Origin: Rhizobium sp. P40RR-XXII
Lineage (GTDB): Bacteria; Pseudomonadota; Alphaproteobacteria; Rhizobiales; Rhizobiaceae
DNA: 64,000 nucleotides
Assembly (NCBI RefSeq): GCF_012641405.1
Contig: NZ_JABAII010000023.1
Span: 43,848-107,847, forward strand
Reading direction: 5' to 3'
In this document: positions 18,362-27,633 of the stretch, one piece after another
Position numbering within the stretch: position 1 is the stretch's first letter
How the letters are laid out: every line of letters starts with the position of its first letter
The notes under the pieces: model-generated
Database searches by the model: none
What the model was told of the DNA's origin: nothing
Seen by the model: only the letters and a program-made list of their open reading frames with translations
Position numbers and translations under genes: made by a program

Positions 18362-19479
18362 TGATTGGTCGCCTCTGCTTGTTCTGTCGTGGTCCGGACG
18401 CTGGCGCCGTCCTGCAGGAGATGCGCTCCGAGCGCGACGATCGGCTCGCCCGCCTTGAGGCTCGAAACCACCGCGACCTCCTCACCCATCTTCTCGATCT
18501 TTACTTGCCGGAAGTGGACAGTCGACGTTTTTTGGTCAAAGACCCACACTCCAGTTCGGCTGCCGTCGTCAAAGACAGCACCGACTGGCACCACCGCATG
18601 CGCCAGACCGGTATCGTTGGAGATTTTGATGGTGACTGTCGCGCCGAGTGGGGCCGAGGCTGCGGTGCCATCCAGAACCCAGCGTGCTTCATAGGTGCGG
18701 GTTTGCGGGTCGGCGGCATCCGAGATCTGCCGGAGCCGCGCCTTGTCTTGCCGGCTCTCGCTTCCATAGATGCTCGCCTCGGCCTCGTCCCCAATCTGCG
18801 GCCGAGTGGATTCCGGTAGCCAGACCAGTGCCTCACGAGGCCCGGCCTGGGCGAGCCGGATGACTGTCTGCCCAGCCGCGACAACTTGGCCCGGCTCCCC
18901 AAGTGTTTCGACGACAGTGCCATCGGTATCAGCCATCAGCAGTGAGTAAGTCGCCGCGTTTTCGGCGACCCTCGCATCGGCTTCCGCCGCCGCGAGTTGC
19001 GCGGTTGCCGTGTCCAACGCAGCCTTTGCTTGCTCGTAACGCTGCGGAGAAGCGGCCGCCAACCCGTTTTTCACCAAGGCGGCGTAGCGTCTCTCGTCAG
19101 CTTGCGCCTGGGTCCGGACGGCTTGAGCCGCCGCGACCGCGTTGCGTTTGGCGGCAAGCGCCAGATTAAGATCGGTCTCGTCAATGCGCATCAAGGGCTG
19201 ACCCGCCTTGACCTGCTGGCCGACGTCAACGTAGCGCTCAATGATCTTGCCGGGCACCCGAAATCCCAGATTACTTTGCACGCGAGCGGCAATGGTACCG
19301 GTGAAGGTGCGCACAGTGGTATCCGGCCTCTTTGCATCCACCACACTGACGAGCGGCGGCACGACGCGGGGGTCTGCGGCTTGCGCTCTTCCTTCCGAAG
19401 ATTCGGCAAGGAGAACGAATGCCGTGGCGCCAGCGGCCACCAATATGCCCACGGAGGCGAGGAGAATTTTGCGGTTCAT
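18358..19479 (-). CDS. RND efflux periplasmic adaptor (HlyD/MFP family)
   Basis: 373 aa. An N-terminal hydrophobic segment (about 5-25) serves as signal or anchor. The lipoyl half-motif (FRVPGKIIERYVDVGQQVKAGQPL) is followed by an Ala/Gln-rich coiled-coil hairpin (about 95-165), the second lipoyl half (DGTVVETLGEPGQVV) and beta-barrel domains. It links the RND pump to an outer-membrane channel. First gene of the leftward set; its promoter shares a palindrome-bearing region with the divergent TetR gene. Confidence 0.93.
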   Translation of the reverse strand: MNRKILLASVGILVAAGATAFVLLAESSEGRAQAADPRVVPPLVSVVDAKRPDTTVRTFTGTIAARVQSNLGFRVPGKIIERYVDVGQQVKAGQPLMRIDETDLNLALAAKRNAVAAAQAVRTQAQADERRYAALVKNGLAAASPQRYEQAKAALDTATAQLAAAEADARVAENAATYSLLMADTDGTVVETLGEPGQVVAAGQTVIRLAQAGPREALVWLPESTRPQIGDEAEASIYGSESRQDKARLRQISDAADPQTRTYEARWVLDGTAASAPLGATVTIKISNDTGLAHAVVPVGAVFDDGSRTGVWVFDQKTSTVHFRQVKIEKMGEEVAVVSSLKAGEPIVALGAHLLQDGASVRTTTEQAEATNQ

Positions 19480-19515
19480 GTCATTTGACCCTTGTTGACG
19501 GGTGCAGTGATTAAT

Positions 19516-19531
19516 TTAGATTGCGATCTAA
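19516..19531. promoter_or_regulatory. Palindrome between RND operon and tetR, probable TetR operator
   Basis: TTAGAT-TGCG-ATCTAA is a perfect inverted repeat. Related half-sites (TCTAAAT at 19533-19539, ATCTAAAT at 19561-19568) recur in the same AT-rich 100 bp. The location between divergent pump and regulator genes is where such repressors normally bind. Confidence 0.55.
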
Positions 19532-19578
19532 CTCTAAATGTGTTATAGATGTCAAGTGAAATCTAAATGGAGATCGAT

Positions 19579-20166
19579 ATGAGAGTCAGTCGGGCTCAGG
19601 CAGAGGCAAATCGCGAAGCGGTGATCGACGCGGCAAGCCGGCTCTTCCGAGAGCATGGATTCGATGGGATCGGGCTGAAGGACCTAATGAAGGGCGCCGG
19701 CCTCACGCAGGGTGCGTTCTACAAGCAGTTCGCGTCGAAGGACGATCTTGCCGCGCTTGCATCAAGGCGCGCGCTGGAAAGCGCCACGAGACGATGGTCA
19801 ACCGCAGCCGCAGACGCCTCCGATCCCCTGGAAGCTGTCATGGCATTCTATCTCTCCAAGGATCACAGAGGAGAGAAGGCGGAAGGTTGCCCCCTGGTGG
19901 CGCTCGGAGCGGATGCGGCTCGGCAAAGCGAAGACGTCAGGCGTCCATTTGAGGATGGTATTCGCGCTCACTTCGAGGTGCTGGATGAACTGATGGGTGA
20001 CGCCAACAGCGCAAGTCCAAGCGACAAGGCGATGGCGATACTGTCTCTGATGGTGGGGTCCGTCATGCTATCCCGCATCATCGATGACGAGAGCCTGTCG
20101 CAAGGTGTGCTCGACGCAGCCAGTGGCGAAGTCAGGCGCATTGCGCATCGCGACGATGTTGCCTGA
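19579..20166 (+). CDS. TetR-family regulator, likely repressor of the RND operon
   Basis: 195 aa from the ATG at 19579, which has GGAG 6 nt upstream; an upstream ATG at 19567 overlaps that site. Helix-turn-helix at about 27-48 (GIGLKDLMKGAGLTQGAFYKQF) is of the AcuR/YxaF type, with a TetR_C_16-like helical ligand domain containing EGCPLVALGADAARQ. Divergent from the efflux genes, so it probably represses them until a pump substrate binds. Confidence 0.88.
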   Translation: MRVSRAQAEANREAVIDAASRLFREHGFDGIGLKDLMKGAGLTQGAFYKQFASKDDLAALASRRALESATRRWSTAAADASDPLEAVMAFYLSKDHRGEKAEGCPLVALGADAARQSEDVRRPFEDGIRAHFEVLDELMGDANSASPSDKAMAILSLMVGSVMLSRIIDDESLSQGVLDAASGEVRRIAHRDDVA

Positions 20167-20333
20167 GAGCCATGTCGGGCTCCAGGCCCCCGACGCCGAC
20201 ATGGGCCGAGATGTGGCTGCCGCTTGATTAGGTCTTTGAGTAAGCTGCATGTTTGGAGAGCAGGCCCTGACCCATTGTCGGTCGGGACGCCGATTGCAAG
20301 CCAATTTTTAATGCGAAGACAGGTGGAAAGCAG

Positions 20334-21629
20334 ATGCGTCGCATCGTTGTCACAGGTATGGGAGCTGTCAGCCCCCTTGGAGCAAATGTCGATATTTCCT
20401 GGTCGCGCCTTCTCGCGGGCCAAAGCGGTATTCGGCGACTGGATAACGATGTGGTCGGGGACCTGCCCGCGAAAGTAGGAGGCGTGGTCCCCTCACTGGA
20501 CGAAGACCCTGAAGGAGGCTTCGATCCGGATACGATCATGCCGCCAAAGGATCAACGCAAGGTCGACCGGTTCATCATTTTCGCGCTGGCAGCCGCAGAA
20601 GAGGCGCTAACGCAAGCGAACTGGAAGCCGGCGTCGAATGAAGACAAGCTCAGAACAGCGACGATCATCGCGTCCGGCATCGGTGGCTTCCCTGCAATAA
20701 CCGAGGCCGTCCGCACCGTCGATCAACGCGGGGTGCGCCGCCTCTCGCCCTTCACGATTCCGTCCTTCCTCGTCAATCTCGCAGCCGGGCAAGTCTCAAT
20801 CCGCCATGGCTTCAAAGGCCCTCTCGGCGCCCCCGTGACGGCGTGCGCAGCTGGCGTTCAGGCCATCGGTGATGCGGCCCGGCTCATTCGATCCAATGAG
20901 GCCGACATTGCCATCTGCGGCGGAACCGAGGCCTGCATAAACATCGTCAGCCTTGGCGGCTTCGCCGCGGCAAGATCGCTGTCAACCGGCTTCAACGAAA
21001 CGCCGAGCAAGGCGTCGCGTCCCTTCGACACCTCGCGCGACGGCTTCGTCATGGGCGAAGGAGCGGGCATACTCGTGATCGAAGCACTGAGCCACGCTCT
21101 TGCTCGCGGTGCCACCCCGATTGCCGAACTCGTCGGATACGGCACGACAGCCGACGCCCACCACATCACCTCCGGTCCCGAAGACGGAAGCGGAGCGCGC
21201 AGAGCAATGGAGCTTGCCATCGCGCAAGCCGGCGTCGCCCCTCATGACGTGCGTCATCTGAACGCGCACGCCACCTCGACACCGGTGGGAGATCTTGGAG
21301 AAATTAGAGCTATCAAGGGTCTATTTGGCGACGGAAAGTCTATCGCCGTCAGTGGAACGAAGTCGGCAACAGGACACCTGCTCGGCGCGGCCGGAGGGAT
21401 GGAAGCCATCTTCACCATTTTGGCTCTCAAGGGCCAGGTGGCGCCACCGACCCTGAATTTGAGTATTCCAGACCCGGAGGCGGCCGGAATCGATTTCGTC
21501 GCAAATGAAGCACGCCGCATCGACGCCGAATACGCGATATCCAACGGCTTCGGTTTTGGCGGCGTTAACGCCAGCGCACTTTTTCGGCGCTGGCCGACGG
21601 AAGGTCGCCGGACGTCGTTCATTGGCTGA
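20334..21629 (+). CDS. fabF: Beta-ketoacyl-ACP synthase II (FabF-like)
   Basis: 431 aa. Thiolase-fold condensing enzyme with the Cys-His-His triad: C171 (VTACAAG), H312 (NAHATSTPVGD) and H348 (SATGHLLGAAGG). The GFGFGGVNAS loop closes the C-terminus. It elongates acyl-ACP with malonyl-ACP. It stands alone, without fabD, fabG, acpP or nod genes, so it is probably an accessory copy (secondary lipid or resistance duplicate) rather than the housekeeping gene. RBS: GGTGGAAAG upstream of the ATG. An ftsZ fragment and an IS21 fragment follow. Confidence 0.9.
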   Translation: MRRIVVTGMGAVSPLGANVDISWSRLLAGQSGIRRLDNDVVGDLPAKVGGVVPSLDEDPEGGFDPDTIMPPKDQRKVDRFIIFALAAAEEALTQANWKPASNEDKLRTATIIASGIGGFPAITEAVRTVDQRGVRRLSPFTIPSFLVNLAAGQVSIRHGFKGPLGAPVTACAAGVQAIGDAARLIRSNEADIAICGGTEACINIVSLGGFAAARSLSTGFNETPSKASRPFDTSRDGFVMGEGAGILVIEALSHALARGATPIAELVGYGTTADAHHITSGPEDGSGARRAMELAIAQAGVAPHDVRHLNAHATSTPVGDLGEIRAIKGLFGDGKSIAVSGTKSATGHLLGAAGGMEAIFTILALKGQVAPPTLNLSIPDPEAAGIDFVANEARRIDAEYAISNGFGFGGVNASALFRRWPTEGRRTSFIG

Positions 21630-21692
21630 TGGTTCATCACGACCTTAGCGGCATCATGAGACCATTATATTTGCCCCAAGAGCTGACCTTCC

Positions 21693-21890
21693 ATGAAACC
21701 AACGGAGGTTACTATCCAGAACATAACGCACCTCAAGCCAAGGATCGCCATCGTTAGCGGCGGTGGCGGCGGAGGTAGTGCTGTCAACAATATGATCACA
21801 CAGAATCTGGCGGGGGTCGAATTCATCGTTGCAAACACCGATGCCCAGGCTCTGTCGATGTCAAGGGCACGGCGGCTTGTCCAGCTTGGC
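21693..21890 (+). pseudogene. ftsZ 5' fragment, cut by an IS21 element
   Basis: About 66 codons from the ATG encode the opening of FtsZ: LKPRIAIVSGGGGGGSAVNNMI, then VEFIVANTDAQALSMSRARRLVQLG, which covers the first GTP-binding loop and the NTDAQAL motif. Similarity ends at about 21888, exactly where the opposite strand begins to read as IstA. The G-box loop is altered compared with the usual FGVGGGGGNAV. The tubulin signature GGGTGTG and everything after it are missing, so this cannot form filaments. Confidence 0.8.
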
Positions 21891-22500
21891 CTGTCTCGTC
21901 TTGCCGGACAGCCGATCAACGATGACGGTGACCGTGTCGCCGGCGTAGTCGACGAACAGCTTGTCGCCGGCCGCATGATCCTGCCGCATCGTCACCGGCA
22001 GCTTCAGCGCCCAGCCGCGGTAAAGGTCACAGTATCGACTATAGCGATATCCATCGGGATGACGGCTGATGTATTCGTCCCAGAGGATCTGCAACGTCAC
22101 ATGCTTGCGCTTCAGCTCGCGATGGACGTGTGCCCAGTCCGGCTCAGGGGCGCGACGATGCCCCGTCTTCGTCCCGGCCGCTTTATAAAGCGCCGCCTCC
22201 AGCACTGAATCGCTGACGTCGTCACCCAGAGGCCACGACAGCCCGGCTACCGCCGCACGCCGTAGCGTCTCGCGCACCGTCGAGGGCGCAGTTCCAACCC
22301 GCACCGCAATCGACTTGTGCCCAAGTCCTTGCTCAAAGCGATATCTCAATATCTCGCGGACACGCCGCATCTCCAATCTCTCCGCAGGCATCCCGTTCGT
22401 TCCTCATCAAAGTCGAAGGAAGAAACTTCACACCAGCAGAACACCCACGCCAGATGCCGTCCAACGGGGGCGACATCATTTCGGAATCAGGGGGCGGATT
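21861..22500 (-). mobile_element. Truncated IS21-family element (istA N-terminal half and one end)
   Basis: From the ATG at 22391 on the minus strand, about 170 codons read as IstA: an N-terminal helix-turn-helix (VREILRYRFEQGLGHKSIA…TVRETLRRA), an HVHRELKRKHVTLQILWDEY segment and the start of the DDE core (KLFVDYAGDTVTV). The frame leaves IstA homology at about 21890 where ftsZ sequence begins. No istB is present. The GC-rich end sequence near 22470-22500 (ATTTCGGAATCAGGGGGCGG) resembles IS21-type terminal repeats and forms the last codons of the neighbouring LysR gene. Confidence 0.75.
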
Positions 22501-23420
22501 ACCTCGGAATTTGCAGACTGTTGCTTCGCGGCCCAGAAATCAAGGAACGCGCGTAGTTTAGGCAGGAGTGTGGCTTGCTTTGGGAAATACATGAAAAAGC
22601 CGGGAATTGTTGGCATGAACCGCTCGAGGCACGGTTCAAGCAATCCTTGCCTGACCAAGGGTTCGACGACCGAGGCGACAGTGTAGGTAAGCCCCACGCC
22701 GGAGGCTGCCGCCGACACGCATAGTAGTGCACCATTGACGGTCAGAGGCCCCTTTACAGCGATCTCAAACACTCGAGGCTTTTTATTGCGGCCGGGTTCC
22801 ATGAAGGACCAGCGATAAAGCCCACCGCTGGTCTGCCGGATATTGATGCACGCATGTCCAGTCAAATCTTCCGGCCGTTGCGGTTTATTGCGGCGGGCGA
22901 AGTAGGAGGGCGCGCCGACAACAGTGAGAGCAACGGGCGGTGTTAGCCGCACGGCGACCATGTCCTGCTGGATCATCTCGCCGATGCGTATCCCGGCATC
23001 ATATCTCTCTGCAACGATATCGACGAAACGATCCTCAACCGTTAGCTCCAGCTCGATCTCCGGATAAGTTTCCGCGAACTCCGCAAGGATTGGTTCCAGG
23101 AGAGGCTGGGCTACGAACGGAAGGTTCAAACGCAACAATCCCGTCGGACGTGACCCGGTGGTCTGCGCGGCTTCGAAAGCGGCGTCGACCTGCTCAACGC
23201 TGACGCGGGCATGTTCAAGAAACAGCATGCCTGCCTCCGTGAGACCGACCGCGCGGGTGGTGCGGGTAAACAAGGGGGTGCCGACACGCGCTTCGAGTTG
23301 CTTGATTGTCCATGAGATCCCAGCCGTTGTTATACCGAGCTCCTTGGCTGCTGCGGTGAAGCTTCGCCTCTCTGCCACGCGGGTAAAGGCAAGGATTCCG
23401 TCGAGAAGGTCAGCGTGCAT
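22476..23420 (-). CDS. LysR-family regulator with IS-derived C-terminus
   Basis: 314 aa from the ATG at 23420 (Met-His-Ala-Asp-Leu-Leu-Asp-Gly), the normal LysR start; an upstream extension is hydrophobic and not conserved. The winged helix-turn-helix (RSFTAAAKELGITTAGISWTIKQLE) is followed by a substrate-binding domain. The last eight or so residues (VIRPLIPK) are encoded by the IS21 terminal sequence, so the insertion replaced the original stop. The protein may still function because LysR C-termini are tolerant. It is divergent from the alpha/beta hydrolase at 23519 and probably controls it. Confidence 0.87.
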   Translation of the reverse strand: MHADLLDGILAFTRVAERRSFTAAAKELGITTAGISWTIKQLEARVGTPLFTRTTRAVGLTEAGMLFLEHARVSVEQVDAAFEAAQTTGSRPTGLLRLNLPFVAQPLLEPILAEFAETYPEIELELTVEDRFVDIVAERYDAGIRIGEMIQQDMVAVRLTPPVALTVVGAPSYFARRNKPQRPEDLTGHACINIRQTSGGLYRWSFMEPGRNKKPRVFEIAVKGPLTVNGALLCVSAAASGVGLTYTVASVVEPLVRQGLLEPCLERFMPTIPGFFMYFPKQATLLPKLRAFLDFWAAKQQSANSEVIRPLIPK

Positions 23421-23518
23421 TGTCAAGCCTGACTTGAAAGGCAGTGAAAATATGAGCGTATTGTCAATGAAACTATCGTGGTGGAAAATGAAAAACAAGA
23501 TCAACGCTGGAGAGATCA

Positions 23519-24517
23519 TTGGCACGCTTAGCAATAACCCGTCGAGACCTGGGCATTCTTGTGGGCGTTCTGGCGATGCTCTCCCCCATAGGAGTGGCTA
23601 TGTCACAGACCCTGAACGCACCCAACGGCGCAAAACCCCTGACCGTGAGTTTCTCAAGCGGCGATGGCTACGTTGTCGGCCAACTATACCTCCCGGAAGG
23701 TTATGACTACACCAAGCGCTACCCCGCCGTGGCGATCGGTGGCTCGTTCAACTCCGTCAAGGAACAGATGGGTGGCATATACCGCGCAGAGATGGCCCGA
23801 CGTGGCATCATGGCGCTCGCCATCGACTATCGCAACTACGGCCAGAGCAGCGGTATCATGCGCCAATATGAGGATGCCGACAGCAAGGCCGATGATCTTC
23901 TTGCCGCTCTCGCTTACCTGAAGAAACGCACCGACGTTTCGGGCACTGGTCTGCTTGGGATCTGCTCCTCGGCTGGCTCGGTACTTTATGCAGCATCCAA
24001 GGACCCGAGTGTTGGTGCGGTGGCAACGGTTGCAGGGTCCTTTTTCGAACCGTCCATCACATCGATGATCTATGGCGCCGATGACGGTGTCGCCAAGAAG
24101 AAGGAAGCTGGTCGCAAGGCCCGCGAGCGCTTCGAGAAGATCGGCGAACTCGAATTCATTCCGGCCTATCACTACACCGATCAAGCTGCCGCCAATGTTG
24201 GTCCCATGGACTATTACATGGACCCAAGCCGTGGCGGAGTGCCTGAATGGCGCAATGCGATGGCCGTAATGTCGTGGGCCAACGTTCTGGATTTCAACTC
24301 GGTCGAGAAAGCATCGAGTGTGAAGTCACCGACGCTCATCGTACACTCTGACGGTTCTGCGTTTCCGGATCAGGCGCGAAAAGTCTACGATCAACTGGCG
24401 GGACCGAAGGACTTATATTGGGCCACGGGAAATCATTTCGACTTCTACGATCAGGCTCCGCAGGTGACGGATGCGGCCGACCACGTGGCCGAGCACTTCA
24501 TGGCAACCTTGAAGTAA
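23519..24517 (+). CDS. Exported alpha/beta hydrolase (dienelactone-hydrolase-like)
   Basis: 332 aa from a TTG at 23519 with GGAGAG 5 nt upstream; no ATG is available before the conserved part. The N-terminus has a twin-arginine-like signal (ITRRDLGILVGVLAMLSPIGVAMSQ). The core shows the alpha/beta hydrolase order: a strand-turn near GYDYTKRYPAVAIGGSF, DYRNYGQSSG, a nucleophile elbow GICSSAGS (first Gly of the usual GxSxG replaced by Cys), then SDGSAFPDQ and GNHFDFYD with candidate acid and His. The substrate is unknown. Divergent from a LysR regulator. Confidence 0.83.
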   Translation: MARLAITRRDLGILVGVLAMLSPIGVAMSQTLNAPNGAKPLTVSFSSGDGYVVGQLYLPEGYDYTKRYPAVAIGGSFNSVKEQMGGIYRAEMARRGIMALAIDYRNYGQSSGIMRQYEDADSKADDLLAALAYLKKRTDVSGTGLLGICSSAGSVLYAASKDPSVGAVATVAGSFFEPSITSMIYGADDGVAKKKEAGRKARERFEKIGELEFIPAYHYTDQAAANVGPMDYYMDPSRGGVPEWRNAMAVMSWANVLDFNSVEKASSVKSPTLIVHSDGSAFPDQARKVYDQLAGPKDLYWATGNHFDFYDQAPQVTDAADHVAEHFMATLK

Positions 24518-24590
24518 ATGCCATCTGCATTCGATGTCTGGCGCGCACGTCGCGCCGGACATTCTCTTCCTTTGGAAGGAGAGGCTTAAC

Positions 24591-25253
24591 ATGAAGGTGA
24601 CGATCTTTGGCGCTACCGGATTGATCGGTCAGGGTGTTCTGCGAGAATGCCTCGGTGCCGGAGACGTCGAACAGATCCTGTCCGTAAGCCGGACGTCGAC
24701 CGGAGAGATGAACCCTCGTTTGAGGGAATTGCTCTTATCCGACCTCTTCACGCTTGCCGAATATGAAGATCAACTCAGCGGGTACGATGCCTGCTTTTTC
24801 TCATTGGGGGTTTCGTCGGTCGGTATGGATGAAGCGACCTACACCCGTTTGACCTTCGACCTCACACTGTCCATCGCCACCCTGCTGGCATCCCTCAATC
24901 CGCAGATGACCTTCATCTACGTCTCCGGCGTGGGAACCGACGCCAGCGGGCGGAGCATGTGGGCGCGCGTCAAGGGGCGCACCGAAAACGCCCTTGCGAA
25001 ACTGCCGTTCAAGACTATCCATCTGTTCAGACCGGCAGGCGTTCTTCCGGTCCACGGCGAGCGATCGAAGGTCGCGCATTATAACTGGCTGTATGATGCC
25101 ACGGGCTGGTTCTTCCGGCCGTTGCGCGGCCTGATGAACGGCTACGTCGTGACAACTGAGGAAATCGGTACCGCGATGCTCAACGTCGCCCGCATGGGCT
25201 GGAAGACAACCGTCCTAGAACCCGCCGATATCCGCAAGTCCGCGCTGTCCTAA
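24591..25253 (+). CDS. NAD(P)-binding epimerase-like protein
   Basis: 220 aa from the ATG at 24591, preceded by AAGGAGAGG. Rossmann motif IFGATGLIGQGVL at the N-terminus, then an atypical SDR/NmrA-type body with no YxxxK catalytic pair; resembles short YwnB/HTATIP2-like oxidoreductases. It lies 73 bp after the hydrolase gene on the same strand, so it may be part of the same LysR-controlled unit. Specific reaction not known. Confidence 0.82.
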   Translation: MKVTIFGATGLIGQGVLRECLGAGDVEQILSVSRTSTGEMNPRLRELLLSDLFTLAEYEDQLSGYDACFFSLGVSSVGMDEATYTRLTFDLTLSIATLLASLNPQMTFIYVSGVGTDASGRSMWARVKGRTENALAKLPFKTIHLFRPAGVLPVHGERSKVAHYNWLYDATGWFFRPLRGLMNGYVVTTEEIGTAMLNVARMGWKTTVLEPADIRKSALS

Positions 25254-25280
25254 ACTGCCTGACAGCCCATCATTCCCGGC

Positions 25281-25664
25281 TCATGCCGGCGTGCCGGCAT
25301 CGTGTGCGGCACGGTTGGCTTCGATTTCGGGTAAATGCGCAATGACCCAGGTCGCCATCTGCATCATGGGCGCAGCGATCGAGTGCCCGAGGGGCGTCAG
25401 GCTGTATTCGACCTGCGGCGGAATCGTCGGGTAGACCTTACGGGTGATCAGACCGTCACGCTCCAGGAACCTGAGCGACCGCGTCAGCATCTGTTGGGAA
25501 ATCCCGCCGATCATGCGTTTCAGCTCGTTGAAGCGGCGCGGCTTCTCCATCAGCATCGAAATCGCAAGGATCGTCCACTTGTCGCCGATGCGGCCCAGCA
25601 TCTCGTTGACGCGGGCGCAGGCCGGGTGTGTTCCGGGTTTTTCGAGAGGGGGAGGCATATCCAT
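25281..25664 (-). CDS. HxlR-family transcriptional regulator
   Basis: 127 aa. Winged helix protein with the HxlR core: an early Cys (HPACARVNEMLGRIGDKWT), FNELKRMIGGISQQMLTRSLR as recognition helix, and the EYSLTPLGHS wing. Such regulators often sense aldehydes, quinones or redox change through the N-terminal Cys. It is divergent from the SDR gene at 25754 with an 89-bp gap containing TACC-GGAA-GGTA (25737-25748), a likely operator half-site pair. Confidence 0.9.
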   Translation of the reverse strand: MDMPPPLEKPGTHPACARVNEMLGRIGDKWTILAISMLMEKPRRFNELKRMIGGISQQMLTRSLRFLERDGLITRKVYPTIPPQVEYSLTPLGHSIAAPMMQMATWVIAHLPEIEANRAAHDAGTPA

Positions 25665-25753
25665 ATGACCAGGTCCTAAATTTATGCCTTCTTGCGAAGG
25701 TAGGGGTCACAATACCATACTTAGTCAGTGAAACATACCGGAAGGTACGAACT

Positions 25754-26479
25754 ATGACTGACAAGAAAACCATTGCTATCTTTGGCGCTGGAAGTGGCCT
25801 CGGCGCTTCTCTGGCGGAAAAATTCGGTCGGGAAGGATACAAGGTCGCGCTCGTTGCAAGAAACGCGGCGACACTGGACGACCGGGTCGCTCAACTCGCG
25901 AAGTCCGGCATCGAGGCCGTGAGTTTCCCGGCGGACCTCACATCCATCGAAGCGCTTGCACCGCTGGTTCGATCCATCGAGCAGCGAATGGGATCTATCG
26001 ACGTAGCCGTCTATGCACCCTTCTCGAGAGAGTCGAACTTTGTCCCGGCGGCGGATGTCGATGCCGCCAAGCTGCAGTCGCTGGTGACGCTGTTCACCTT
26101 CGCGCCGGTCGAACTGGTTCATGCCGTTCTGCCGAACATGGTGGCGCGCGGAGATGGCGCTGTGGTCGTCGTCGGAGGCCTGTCTGCCGTCGTCCCGATC
26201 CCGAACATGAGTGGTATGGGGCCGTTGATGGCGGCCACGCGGAACTACATGATGACCCTCAACGCGGAGGTTGCCGACAAGGGTGTCTATGCCGGAACCA
26301 TGCATGTCGGCGCGCTGATCAATAACTCGACCGGAAAGCGGGCGATGGACGATGCGGGTATTCCGATTAGCGATAGCTATCCCATGATCGAACCCGAGGA
26401 ACTCGCACAGGTCGTCTGGGACCTGATCACCAAGCGTGATCAGGTGGACATCGTGGTGCCGCCGCTTCAGCAGGCCTGA
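25754..26479 (+). CDS. Atypical short-chain dehydrogenase (no Tyr-x3-Lys)
   Basis: 241 aa from the ATG at 25754; a longer frame upstream overlaps the HxlR gene and is not conserved. The Rossmann TGxxxGxG equivalent is IFGAGSGLGASLAEKF. The usual catalytic Tyr-x3-Lys is not found where expected: the segment is GGLSAVVPIPNMSGMGPLMAA, with neither Tyr nor Lys in register. It may be a binding protein or use another mechanism. Paired with HxlR. The 3' half of the gene is copied in the tandem duplication that follows. Confidence 0.82.
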   Translation: MTDKKTIAIFGAGSGLGASLAEKFGREGYKVALVARNAATLDDRVAQLAKSGIEAVSFPADLTSIEALAPLVRSIEQRMGSIDVAVYAPFSRESNFVPAADVDAAKLQSLVTLFTFAPVELVHAVLPNMVARGDGAVVVVGGLSAVVPIPNMSGMGPLMAATRNYMMTLNAEVADKGVYAGTMHVGALINNSTGKRAMDDAGIPISDSYPMIEPEELAQVVWDLITKRDQVDIVVPPLQQA

Positions 26480-26498
26480 CAGCCGCCACCCGGCAAAC

Positions 26499-26530
26499 GC
26501 GCTGTTGCCAGAACCGCGTGGCAGCAGCGC
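26499..26530 (+). terminator. Terminator-like hairpin after the SDR gene
   Basis: GCGCTGTTGCCA (26499-26510) and TGGCAGCAGCGC (26519-26530) pair at 11 of 12 positions around an 8-nt loop and are followed by CTCTCTTTT. It also occurs in the second repeat unit (27566-27597). Confidence 0.55.
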
Positions 26531-26566
26531 CTCTCTTTTAAACCTCCGCTTCCATTGGACCCTATC

Positions 26567-26846
26567 ATGACTCAAGACGATGTGACCGGTTACGCGGCCG
26601 CTCCTGCGCATCAGCCTCGGCATCATGTATCTCGCCCACGGCGTTCTCCTGAAGCTGCTGACCTTCGGGCTTCCTGGCGTCGTCGGATTTTTCGAAAGCC
26701 TCGGTCTCCCCGGCTGGCCGTTCAATGCGCCGAATGGTGGTTGGGAATACCCCGCCTACCTGATCGTCCTTTCGATCGCGCAATTCTTGCTTGGTGATGG
26801 TCGCTTCGCAATGCGTCCGTCTTCACTGACCATCGCGCATCGCTAG
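26567..26846 (+). pseudogene. DoxX-family membrane protein, frameshifted and internally deleted
   Basis: The ATG at 26567 opens a frame that shifts near 26600 into ISLGIMYLAHGVLLKLL, the first membrane helix of DoxX proteins. After FFESLGLPGW the reading jumps directly to NAPNGGWEYPAYLIVLSIAQ. About 45 residues covering the middle two helices are missing. DoxX proteins are normally ~135 aa with four helices; this one cannot fold as such. It follows the SDR gene and was probably its operon partner. Confidence 0.75.
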
Positions 26847-27157
26847 GTAGAAGGTAGCGCCCTTACTGGCGCGCCCAGGCAATACCATCACGCCGGGCTT
26901 GCCGGCAGTTGTCGCGGGAGCGCCTCTTTTGAAGACTGGCCAGCTCGTCGACGGTCCATGGCCTGGCTTTCAAAGCGGCTCCCTGCCCGCATGACCTCCA
27001 TTTGGGATGGGGTGGTTACATACCGAAAACGACCTATTTCCAGACGACAAAAAAGTCAGACACATACTACCTAATCCGGGCGGCTCCTGTCTGGAGAAAA
27101 TGTGCGAAAATCAAATGTCCGGAACTCGCTGTGACTTCGTGGCGGTTCTCGCCTTGA

Positions 27158-27546
27158 TGTTCACCTTCGCGCCGGTCGAACTGGTTCATGCCGTTCTGCC
27201 GAACATGGTGGCGCGCGGAGATGGCGCTGTGGTCGTCGTCGGAGGCCTGTCTGCCGTCGTCCCGATCCCGAACATGAGTGGTATGGGGCCGTTGATGGCG
27301 GCCACGCGGAACTACATGATGACCCTCAACGCGGAGGTTGCCGACAAGGGTGTCTATGCCGGAACCATGCATGTCGGCGCGCTGATCAATAACTCGACCG
27401 GAAAGCGGGCGATGGACGATGCGGGTATTCCGATTAGCGATAGCTATCCCATGATCGAACCCGAGGAACTCGCACAGGTCGTCTGGGACCTGATCACCAA
27501 GCGTGATCAGGTGGACATCGTGGTGCCGCCGCTTCAGCAGGCCTGA
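27158..27546 (+). pseudogene. Duplicated 3' part of the SDR gene
   Basis: Identical to 26091-26479 of the intact gene, lacking the N-terminal 112 codons with the Rossmann motif. A fortuitous frame from 27007 enters it (…FVAVLALM then FTFAPVELVH), but the product would have no cofactor site. Confidence 0.85.
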
Positions 27547-27633
27547 CAGCCGCCACCCGGCAAACGCGCTGTTGCCAGAACCGCGTGGCAGCAGCGCCTC
27601 TCTTTTAAACCTCCGCTTCCATTGGACCCTATC

